From the NCBI RefSeq assembly GCF_029193575.1, contig NZ_JARGCS010000056.1, forward strand, positions 124,001 through 188,000: 64,000 nucleotides of DNA. The letters run 5' to 3'. Positions 34,051 through 41,368 of the stretch are shown piece by piece. Every line of letters begins with the position of its first letter. Positions within the stretch are counted from its first letter, which is position 1. The translations under genes and the position numbers were made by a program. Below the pieces are notes generated by a model. That model searched no databases and was not told the DNA's origin. It saw only the letters and a program-made list of their open reading frames with translations. The DNA comes from Pseudomonas entomophila. Its GTDB lineage: Bacteria > Pseudomonadota > Gammaproteobacteria > Pseudomonadales > Pseudomonadaceae.

Positions 34051-35586
34051 ATGCCAATCGAAACCAAGGTGCCAGCCCAGATTCCGACCTCTCTCGATGC
34101 CTGGGTGAAGCTGCTCGACGGTGTCCGCGTACCGGTGCCGAAAGAAAGCTACGACCGCGTGATGGCGGCACTGAACGACAACCGCCGCTCACTGCGTGAC
34201 ATCGCCGAACTGATGCAGGATAGCCCGGCCCTGGTGTTGTGCGTGATGCGCGAGGCCAACCACCCGGCCAACGCCAGCCAGGCCGAACCTGCCGAAAGCC
34301 TGGAGATCGCCCTCAACCGCCTGGGCATGACCCGCATCGCCCAGTTGCTGACACGCCTGCCGGCCATCGCCGGTGACGACATCCCGCCGGTGCTGCGCCA
34401 GTTCCTGCTGATCAGCCAGCACGCCACCCAGCAGGCCAACGGCCTGTTCGCCAGCCGCCTGGCGCGGCTGTGGCAGGAAATCCACTGGGGCAGCCTGCTG
34501 TTCCTCTCGCCGCTGTGGGCCATGGCCCTGGCCTACCCCAAGCTGCTCGACGCCTGGGAGCTGCGGGTTATCCACAAGGGCGAGGAAGCGGCGCAGGTCG
34601 AGCATGAGCTGTTCGGCGTGCGCATCATGCAACTGTGCCAGGCGGTGGCCGAGCACTGGCGCCTGCCAGAGTGGGTGACCCAGGGCTACCGCCTGCTGCT
34701 GGAGGAGCGCGAGCAACTGGCGCAGATCCTCGCCATCGCCCGCGAACCGGACGGCTTCACCCAACAGCACCTGCTGGACGACACCCCGGCGCTGCGGCGC
34801 TGGTTCAACCAGCCGGCCAACACCGTGCTGCTGGCCAACGGCCTGGCCCTGTCGGCCCAGGTCGGCTGGGACAACCCGCACCTGCTGCGCTGGCAGTTGC
34901 TGACCGCGCTGTACCTGCAAACCTCGTTGGATGACGTGCAGCAGCAGGTCCACCAACAGGCCGCGGCCAGCGCCCGCCACCATGCCCGGCATGCGCTGTT
35001 CCACCCGGCCGAGGCCCTGATCTGGCCTTGGCACCAGCGCCGCCCGCACCCGGACATGCTCACCCCACCGCCGCCGCCACCCCATGACCTGGAGCGCTGG
35101 CGTACGCTGTGCGGCGACTTGCTGGCCCAGCCCAGCCCGTTCAGCAACGCCGTGCACCTGGCCACCCAGGCGCGCCTGGCCCTGCAGGCCTGCGGCCTGA
35201 CGCGCATCCTGCTGCTGATGTTCGACAGGCCCCAGGACTGCCTGCGGGTGCAGCAGGCCAGCGGCGTGCCGCGCGAGGCCGCCGCCCTGGTGCTGCCACT
35301 GGCGCAGAACAAGCTGCTGCAACGCCTGATGAGCAAAACCGGGCAACTACGCCTGACCCCAGACAACCACGCCCAGTTCGCCACCCTGTTACCAGCACCG
35401 CTGCGCGCACTGTTCCCCGGTGAACACCTGTTGCTGCGCTCGCTGGCCGTGGGCGACCAGGTGCTGATGCTGGCCATCGCCGACCAAGGCGGCAGGCCGC
35501 TGGCCGATGTCAGCGTGCAGGCCTTTGGCAAGACTGCCCAATGCATCGAGCGCGCACTGGCCACCTTCGCCAACCGCAACGCCTGA
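34051..35586 (+). CDS. HDOD domain-containing protein
   Basis: 511-residue cytoplasmic protein. An HDOD domain (degenerate HD-GYP relative without the HD metal ligands) spans about residues 15-230. A long helical region with a Pro-run (PPPPPPHD, about 338-345) follows, then a C-terminal GAF-like segment (about 365-505) ending in CIERALATFANRNA. ATG 34051 (MPIETKVPAQ) is preferred to upstream in-frame codons because these overlap the motA promoter region. Divergent from motAB, 130 bp apart. HDOD proteins act as signalling scaffolds; a link to motility is inferred from position only. Confidence 0.82.
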   Translation: MPIETKVPAQIPTSLDAWVKLLDGVRVPVPKESYDRVMAALNDNRRSLRDIAELMQDSPALVLCVMREANHPANASQAEPAESLEIALNRLGMTRIAQLLTRLPAIAGDDIPPVLRQFLLISQHATQQANGLFASRLARLWQEIHWGSLLFLSPLWAMALAYPKLLDAWELRVIHKGEEAAQVEHELFGVRIMQLCQAVAEHWRLPEWVTQGYRLLLEEREQLAQILAIAREPDGFTQQHLLDDTPALRRWFNQPANTVLLANGLALSAQVGWDNPHLLRWQLLTALYLQTSLDDVQQQVHQQAAASARHHARHALFHPAEALIWPWHQRRPHPDMLTPPPPPPHDLERWRTLCGDLLAQPSPFSNAVHLATQARLALQACGLTRILLLMFDRPQDCLRVQQASGVPREAAALVLPLAQNKLLQRLMSKTGQLRLTPDNHAQFATLLPAPLRALFPGEHLLLRSLAVGDQVLMLAIADQGGRPLADVSVQAFGKTAQCIERALATFANRNA

Positions 35587-35629
35587 GGCATGCGCTACAA
35601 TCGGCCTCTTTCCGCCCTGGAGAACGTGG

Positions 35630-36439
35630 ATGACTGACTTTTCCGGCCTGCCCCTTGTGATCGAAGCCGAGGACCTGCTGCCGCGCCTGGATTCGCCAGC
35701 GCTGATCCTGGTCGACCTGAGCAGCGCCAACCGCTACGTCAGCGGGCATATACCCGGCGCTCGCTTTGTCGAAGGTAAGCGCACCCAACTCGGTCAGCCG
35801 CCAGCGCCCGGCCTGCTGCCGGCACTGGGAGACCTGGAGAAGCTGTTCAGCGAACTCGGCCACCGCGACGACGCCGTCTACGTGGTCTACGACGATGAAG
35901 GCGGTGGATGGGCCGGCCGCTTCATCTGGCTGCTCGACGTGATTGGCCACAAGGGCTACCACTACCTCAATGGCGGCATCCAGGCATGGCCCGCCAACAA
36001 GCTCTGCGCCGAGGTGCCGTCACCCGCCAACACCCAAGTCCGCCTGCGCCTGCACAGCGAGCCGACCGCCACCCGCGAGTACCTGCAAAGCCGCCTGGGC
36101 GCCGATGACCTGGTCATCTGGGACGCGCGCGGCCCGCAGGAATTCAGTGGTGAGAAGGTCTTGGCCGCCAAAGGTGGGCACATCCCCGGTGCGATCAACT
36201 TCGAGTGGACGGCGGGCATGGACCTCAACGACCACCTGCGCATCCGCAAAGATATCGCGCAGGCGCTCGAAAACATGGGCATCACGCCAGACAAGGAAGT
36301 GATCACCCACTGCCAGACCCACCGCCGCTCCGGTTTCACCTACCTGGTGGCCAAGGCCCTTGGCTACCCACGGATCAAGGCCTACGCCGGTTCCTGGAGC
36401 GAATGGGGCAACCACCCGGACACGCCTGTAGAAGTCTGA
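35630..36439 (+). CDS. rhdA: Thiosulfate sulfurtransferase (rhodanese)
   Basis: 269-residue two-domain rhodanese. It transfers sulfane sulfur from thiosulfate to thiophilic acceptors, including cyanide. The inactive N-terminal domain covers about 8-125, and the catalytic domain (about 145-265) has loop CQTHRR at 228-233 with active-site Cys228. This is the RhdA-type loop (CQTHHR in Azotobacter vinelandii RhdA), without the canonical CRxGx(R/T). ATG 35630 follows a GGAGAA SD. It precedes psd by 15 bases, as rhdA does in P. aeruginosa as I recall it. Confidence 0.92.
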   Translation: MTDFSGLPLVIEAEDLLPRLDSPALILVDLSSANRYVSGHIPGARFVEGKRTQLGQPPAPGLLPALGDLEKLFSELGHRDDAVYVVYDDEGGGWAGRFIWLLDVIGHKGYHYLNGGIQAWPANKLCAEVPSPANTQVRLRLHSEPTATREYLQSRLGADDLVIWDARGPQEFSGEKVLAAKGGHIPGAINFEWTAGMDLNDHLRIRKDIAQALENMGITPDKEVITHCQTHRRSGFTYLVAKALGYPRIKAYAGSWSEWGNHPDTPVEV

Positions 36440-36454
36440 ATTCAAGGAATGCCA

Positions 36455-37318
36455 ATGAAATCCCGCTTGTTCATCATCAGCCAGTACCTGCTGCCGCACC
36501 ACCTGCTGTCGCGGCTGGCCGGCTGCGTCGCCGAGTGCCGTGCGCGCTGGTTCAAGAACGCCTTCACCGCCTGGTTCGCCAAGCGCTACCAGGTGAACAT
36601 GGCCGAGGCACTGGTCGAAGACCTCACCGCCTACGAGCACTTCAACGCCTTCTTCACCCGCGCCCTGAAACCCGGCGCCCGCCCGCTGGACGAAACCCCG
36701 GGGGCGATCCTCTGCCCAGCCGACGGTGCGGTCAGCCAGCTTGGCCCGATCGAGCACGGTCGCATCTTCCAGGCCAAGGGCCACAGCTTCAGCGCCCAGG
36801 AGTTGCTCGGCGGCGACCCGGCGCTGGCCGCGCCGTTCATGGGCGGCGAGTTCGCCACCATCTACCTGTCGCCGAAGGATTACCACCGCGTGCACATGCC
36901 GCTGGCCGGCACCCTGCGCGAGATGGTCTACGTGCCAGGCCGGCTGTTCTCGGTGAACCAGACCACCGCCGAGAACGTCCCTGAGCTGTTCGCCCGCAAC
37001 GAGCGGGTGGTGTGCCTGTTCGACACCGAGCGCGGGCCGATGGCCGTGGTGCTGGTGGGGGCGATGATCGTCGCCTCGATCGAGACCGTCTGGGCCGGCC
37101 TGGTCACCCCACCGAAGCGCGAGCTGAAGACCTTCCGCTACGACGAAGCCAGCCGTGCGCCGATCCACCTGGACAAAGGCGCCGAGCTGGGCCGCTTCAA
37201 GCTGGGCTCGACCGCCATCGTGCTGTTCGGGCCGGAGCAAGTGAAGTGGGCCGAAAGCCTTGGCGCGGGCTCGGCGGTGCGCATGGGCGAGCAGTTGGCA
37301 CTGCCGACCCAGGGCTGA
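36455..37318 (+). CDS. psd: Phosphatidylserine decarboxylase proenzyme
   Basis: 287-residue inner-membrane enzyme making phosphatidylethanolamine. The proenzyme cleaves itself at LGST (250-253), so Ser252 becomes the pyruvoyl group of the small alpha chain. Asp90 and His147, the other members of the autocleavage triad, sit in CPADGAVS and HRVHMPLAG. ATG 36455 is chosen over the ATG two codons earlier because AAGGA is spaced six bases from it. A strong terminator follows. Confidence 0.97.
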   Translation: MKSRLFIISQYLLPHHLLSRLAGCVAECRARWFKNAFTAWFAKRYQVNMAEALVEDLTAYEHFNAFFTRALKPGARPLDETPGAILCPADGAVSQLGPIEHGRIFQAKGHSFSAQELLGGDPALAAPFMGGEFATIYLSPKDYHRVHMPLAGTLREMVYVPGRLFSVNQTTAENVPELFARNERVVCLFDTERGPMAVVLVGAMIVASIETVWAGLVTPPKRELKTFRYDEASRAPIHLDKGAELGRFKLGSTAIVLFGPEQVKWAESLGAGSAVRMGEQLALPTQG

Positions 37319-37331
37319 CCCCGACGCAACG

Positions 37332-37370
37332 AAAAGGCCCTGCCTGATCATCTCAGGCAGGGCCTTTTTC
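37332..37370 (+). terminator. Rho-independent terminator after psd
   Basis: AAAAGGCCCTGCCTGA / TCAGGCAGGGCCTTTTT, a 16-bp perfect stem with a 5-nt loop and U-tract, 13 bases after the psd stop. The A-run on the other side makes it usable from the minus strand too. Confidence 0.93.
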
Positions 37371-37387
37371 ATGGCGGACTCAACACC

Positions 37388-37483
37388 GCACGCTGGGCGA
37401 GCCCGCGCCTAGAGACCCAGCGCCGCTCTTGACGACGGCGCGAAATCTGAGCGGGCTTGCCCCGCGATGAAGCCGGTAAACCC
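37388..37483. repeat. REP-like units between psd and serB
   Basis: GGGCGAGCCCGCGCCTAGAG (near 37397) and the inverted GCGGGCTTGCCCCGCGATGAAGCCGGT (37452-37478) flank about 40 bp, between convergent genes. Confidence 0.6.
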
Positions 37484-37510
37484 ACCATCACACCAATGGC
37501 TTACCTGGCC

Positions 37511-38725
37511 TCAGCCACGCGCGTCGCGGTCACGCCAGCCCAGCAAATACAGCACCCCATCCAGCCCCAGGGTCGAAATCGCCTGCTTGGCCGACTGACG
37601 CACCAGCGGCTTGGCCCGGAACGCCACGCCCAGCCCGGCCAGCGACAACATCGGCAGGTCGTTGGCACCATCGCCCACGGCAATCGTCTGCTCCAGTTGC
37701 AAGCCTTCCTTGTGCGCCAGCTCCTGGAGCAATTGCGCCTTGCGCTGGGCATCGACGATCGGCTCGACCGCAACGCCCGTGACCTTGCCGTCCACCACTT
37801 CCAGCTCGTTGGCGAACACGTAGTCGATCCCCAGACGCGCCTGCACCTGCTTGGCGAAGTAGGTGAAACCACCGGAAAGGATCGCGGTCTTGTAGCCCAG
37901 GCGCTTGAGTTCGGCGAACAGGTTCTCGGCGCCTTCGGTCAGGCGCAGCGAGGCGCCGATCTCGTCGAGCACACTGACATCAAGACCCTTGAGCAGCGCC
38001 ATGCGCTCCTTGAAGCTGGCGCGGAAATCCAGCTCGCCACGCATGGCGCGCTCGGTGATTGCCGACACCTGCTCACCCACACCGGCGGCCTTGGCCAATT
38101 CGTCGATGACCTCGGCCTCGATCAGCGTCGAGTCCATGTCGAACACCGCCAGGCGGCGATTGCGACGGAACAGGTCGTCCTGCTGGAAAGCGATGTCGAT
38201 GGCCAGCTCGGCCGACAGTGCGAAGAAATCCGCACGCAGGGCCTGGGCGTCGCTCGGCTCGCCACGCACGGAAATTTCCAGGCAGGCACGGCCTTTCTCG
38301 GTCAGGGCGTCCAGCGCCACGCGCGCGGACAAACGCTCGATGCGCTCGATGGTCAGGCCGTACTGGCTGATGACCGCGCTGACTCGCTGCAACTGCTCCG
38401 GGGTGACCTTGCGGCTGAGCAGGGTCACGATATGGCGGTTCTCGCCCTGGCTGTCGACCCAGTGCTGGTAGTCCGCCTCGGAGACCGGCGTGTAGCGGGC
38501 CTGCAGGTTCAGCTCGTGGGCCCTGGCCTGCACGCTTTGCAGCAGTTGGGTGGCCACCTCGTTGTCAGGGATGTCGACCAGGATGCCGAACGACAGGGTG
38601 CCGTGCATCACCGCCAGGCCAATGTCGAGGATGCTCACACCGCCCTGGAGCAGGACGCCGGTGATGGCCGCGGTAAGACCGGGACGGTCTTCACCAGTGA
38701 TGTTGATCAGGACGATTTCGCGCAA
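37511..38725 (-). CDS. serB: Phosphoserine phosphatase SerB
   Basis: 404-residue HAD phosphatase for the last step of L-serine synthesis. Two ACT-like domains (about 3-80 and 95-180) precede the HAD domain, with the nucleophile motif FDMDST (195-200) and later GGFTYF and GDGANDLPML. The start is taken as TTG 38725: GGAG lies about eight bases before it and (M)REIVLINITGED is the family start. An in-frame ATG 11 codons upstream (38758) has a poorer site. It is divergent from the YtjB-like gene, the conserved serB-ytjB arrangement. Confidence 0.94.
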   Translation of the reverse strand: MREIVLINITGEDRPGLTAAITGVLLQGGVSILDIGLAVMHGTLSFGILVDIPDNEVATQLLQSVQARAHELNLQARYTPVSEADYQHWVDSQGENRHIVTLLSRKVTPEQLQRVSAVISQYGLTIERIERLSARVALDALTEKGRACLEISVRGEPSDAQALRADFFALSAELAIDIAFQQDDLFRRNRRLAVFDMDSTLIEAEVIDELAKAAGVGEQVSAITERAMRGELDFRASFKERMALLKGLDVSVLDEIGASLRLTEGAENLFAELKRLGYKTAILSGGFTYFAKQVQARLGIDYVFANELEVVDGKVTGVAVEPIVDAQRKAQLLQELAHKEGLQLEQTIAVGDGANDLPMLSLAGLGVAFRAKPLVRQSAKQAISTLGLDGVLYLLGWRDRDARG

Positions 38726-38860
38726 GACCGGGGCTCCAACTCGATGAAAAATGCGCATTCTACCGATTTTCCATGACCATCGGGCGCTGGCAATACTTTG
38801 CCGACAAAACACGGGTCGCTATACTGCGCAGCAATTTATCGCCATGAAGAGCCGCGCTCT

Positions 38861-40318
38861 GTGAACCGGCCCACGCCTGTCAAAACCGACAATTTCTTTC
38901 TGATGATCTTCCGAGCCCTGCGTCAGCGACGCGTGCCCCTGGCATTGCGCATCGCCAGCCACAACATCTTCCTGGTGGCCATGGCCCTGGTGATATACGC
39001 CTGCGTGATGGGCCTGCAGTTCAAGCAGGCGATGCACGAGCAGGCGGATGCCGTCGGCCAGAGCCTGACCACCCAGACCGCCACCTCGGCGACCGAGCTG
39101 CTGGTGTCCAACGACATCCTCAGCCTCAACGTGCTGCTCGGCAACCTGGTGAAGAACCCATTGGTGGCCCACGCGGCGATCTACAGCGTGGACAACCGCA
39201 TCCTCGCCGAAGCCGGCCAGCGCCCGAAGAACAGCTTGCTGGGCGAAGCCGAGGGCCTGTACCAGACCAAGATCACCTTCCAGGACGTCACCGCCGGCCA
39301 GTTGCGCATCAGCCTGGACATGAGCCAGTTCCAGCAGCCGATGCTGATCAGCCTGCAGAGCATGGGCATCCTGGCCGCCATCCTGCTGGCCCTGGCCCTC
39401 ACCCTGAGCCTGCGCCTGGGCCGCTTCATCTCCACGCCGCTGCTGCAATTGCGCGTGTGGCTGCGCGACCCGCACCCGTACACCCCTGCCATCGAGCGCC
39501 AGGACGAGATCGGCGACCTGGCCCGCCAGTTGCACGCGCGCCTCGCCCCGCCGCCACCGCCGGAGCCCGAGGAAGACGACGACGAGGACGACTTCGCCGA
39601 CCTGCACGAAGCCGAGGCCCCCGCCAGGGCTGCGCCGCGGGCCAAGCCCGTGGTGGCCCAGGATGACGAGGACGACGAGGCTTTCGCTGGCCTGATCGAC
39701 GAGGACGAAAGCCCCGCCCGCCCCACCGCCACGGCCTCCAATGAGCCGCAGACCAGCGCCGTGCTGGCGGTTCAGCTGGGCTCCCAGGAGCAACTGCGTC
39801 GCCTGCCGCGCACGCGCCTGACCGAGCTGCTCGAGCGCTACCGCGACTGCCTGGACCAGGCTGCCTCGCTGTATGAAGGCGAAGTGCACACCCTCAACGA
39901 CGGCAGCACCCTGCTGCTGTTCCATAGTCGCGACAGCGGCGAGGACTACCTGACCAACGCCATCTGCTGCGGCGAGCTGCTGCGCGCCCTGGGCCATGCC
40001 TTGCAGATCGAGGTGGCCGACAGCGGCATCACCCTGCAACTGCAATTGGGCCTGACCCTGGGCGACGACCTCCAGGGCCTGGACCAAGTCGACCTGCTGA
40101 TGACCGAGAACGCCCAGGACGCCCTGGCGCTATCGCAGCACAGTCGCAACCTGTTGCTGGTCGAGCGCAAGGTCAGCGATGACGCGCTGATCCGCCAGCG
40201 CGCGCGCATCCGCCCGATCGCCAGCCCCGAGGGTGCCTGCTGCGTCGAGCGCCTGATGGAGCCCTACCCGTCGATGCTGGAGCGCCAGCTGGCGCGGATG
40301 CACGAGCGCCGCGCCTGA
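38861..40318 (+). CDS. AhpA/YtjB-like membrane protein with HAMP and degenerate nucleotide-cyclase-like domain
   Basis: 485-residue inner-membrane protein. TM1 about 34-53, periplasmic segment 54-164, TM2 165-187, then a HAMP-like region (188-230) with a clear DEIGDL. A strongly acidic, Ala/Pro-rich linker follows (about 233-290, with EEDDDEDDF). The C-terminal domain (about 300-460) resembles a class III adenylate cyclase fold: VLAVQLGSQ where the first metal Asp would be, LLERYRD, and EVHTLNDGSTLLLF in place of the usual G-D-G-F/hairpin. The first metal-binding Asp is missing, so catalysis is doubtful. E. coli YtjB/SMP, in the same position next to serB, is much shorter. Start GTG 38861 has GAAGAG upstream. 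The fold assignment is my inference. Confidence 0.75.
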   Translation: MNRPTPVKTDNFFLMIFRALRQRRVPLALRIASHNIFLVAMALVIYACVMGLQFKQAMHEQADAVGQSLTTQTATSATELLVSNDILSLNVLLGNLVKNPLVAHAAIYSVDNRILAEAGQRPKNSLLGEAEGLYQTKITFQDVTAGQLRISLDMSQFQQPMLISLQSMGILAAILLALALTLSLRLGRFISTPLLQLRVWLRDPHPYTPAIERQDEIGDLARQLHARLAPPPPPEPEEDDDEDDFADLHEAEAPARAAPRAKPVVAQDDEDDEAFAGLIDEDESPARPTATASNEPQTSAVLAVQLGSQEQLRRLPRTRLTELLERYRDCLDQAASLYEGEVHTLNDGSTLLLFHSRDSGEDYLTNAICCGELLRALGHALQIEVADSGITLQLQLGLTLGDDLQGLDQVDLLMTENAQDALALSQHSRNLLLVERKVSDDALIRQRARIRPIASPEGACCVERLMEPYPSMLERQLARMHERRA

Positions 40319-40334
40319 GAATGGCGCCCTTCCC

Positions 40335-40422
40335 CTCTAGGAACGGGCCTGTCCCGCGATAGGGCGGCCCAGTCAGACCTTACTGGCCCTATCGCGGGGC
40401 AAGCCCGCTCCTAAAGAGGGCA
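40335..40422. repeat. Inverted pair of REP units
   Basis: CTCTAGGAACGGGCCTGTCCCGCGATAGGG and its inverted partner CCCTATCGCGGGGCAAGCCCGCTCCTAAAGAG, about 25 bp apart, between convergent genes. Confidence 0.75.
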
Positions 40423-40430
40423 GCGCCGCC

Positions 40431-40474
40431 CAGGCATAAAAAAGCCCGCATCACTGCGGGCTTTTTTATGCCTG
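40431..40474. terminator. Bidirectional terminator with 20-bp perfect stem
   Basis: CAGGCATAAAAAAGCCCGCA (40431-40450) and its exact reverse complement (40455-40474) enclose TCAC. The A6/T6 tracts inside the stem give a U-run on either strand, so it serves both the YtjB-like gene and the PqiC-like gene. Confidence 0.92.
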
Positions 40475-40484
40475 GTGTCATCTA

Positions 40485-41195
40485 TCAGAACCGATAGACT
40501 TCCATATCCGTGCGAATCGGCGAAGCCATCGGGATCTTCGACTTCTCCGGCTCCTTCTTCACCTGCACCGGCGCTGCGGGTTTCTTCGGCGCCTCCTCGG
40601 CGATGGCCGGCTGGTTGGCCAACGGCTTGACCGTCGCGCTCAACTGCTCGGCAAGCTTCTGCAACAACTGCCCCTGCGCCTGCACCTGCGAGGCCTCAGT
40701 ACCGGCATGCTGCTGTTCGAGGTGAACGATGCGGTTATCGCGTACATGACCACGGCGGTCGAGCACCCGCCACTGGGCATCAAGGATCGCCGGCTGGTTG
40801 CTGCCCGAGTCCAGGCGGGTGATCGACAGCAGCACCTGGACATCCGGGGTGAAGCCAGTGCTCGCAGGGGCCAGCACCACGCGCTGGCTGTCCAGGCGCC
40901 AGGCCAGTTGGCGAACCAGCAACTGGTCGATATCCGACGAAAGGCTGCCGGCCCAGCGACCGTCGGTCGCCGCAGTCAGGCTGCCATCGGTCTGGCGTTG
41001 CAGGAAGGTTTCACGTTGCAGGTAGTCGGCCACCGATACCGGGCCGAGCACCACCGCCATGCCCGCGGCTTGCGTAGGCTGGCCGGGGTCGCCGCTGTCG
41101 AGCTGGTACAGGGCGACCGGCTGGTGCATGCTGCACCCGCTCAAACCCAGCAAGCCCGTCATCAGCAGCGCAAATGGAAGGCGCAGAAATTTCAT
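40485..41195 (-). CDS. PqiC-family membrane-integrity lipoprotein
   Basis: 236-residue lipoprotein: signal peptide with lipobox LSGC, Cys21 the lipidated residue. The mature protein has ALYQLDSGD and the PVSVADYLQRETFLQR segment of the PqiC/YmbA (ABC-type transport auxiliary lipoprotein) family, and a Lys/Glu/Pro-rich C-terminal tail. PqiC partners PqiA-PqiB in lipid trafficking between membranes. No PqiA or PqiB gene is near, so this copy is an orphan or works with a complex encoded elsewhere. Confidence 0.85.
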   Translation of the reverse strand: MKFLRLPFALLMTGLLGLSGCSMHQPVALYQLDSGDPGQPTQAAGMAVVLGPVSVADYLQRETFLQRQTDGSLTAATDGRWAGSLSSDIDQLLVRQLAWRLDSQRVVLAPASTGFTPDVQVLLSITRLDSGSNQPAILDAQWRVLDRRGHVRDNRIVHLEQQHAGTEASQVQAQGQLLQKLAEQLSATVKPLANQPAIAEEAPKKPAAPVQVKKEPEKSKIPMASPIRTDMEVYRF

Positions 41196-41368
41196 TCATT
41201 CCATCCAAGCGGCCGCCACTCGGCAACCGCAGTGATACTCATGTGGATTCCCACAGGCAACGGCCACGCCGCGCCCGCAAGGGCACTATCATCCGCGAAA
41301 TAGCCCTCGGACTCCAGCATTTCCGCCTCGAACGACGCTGAAAACGCCGTTCCAGACGGATGACCAGA

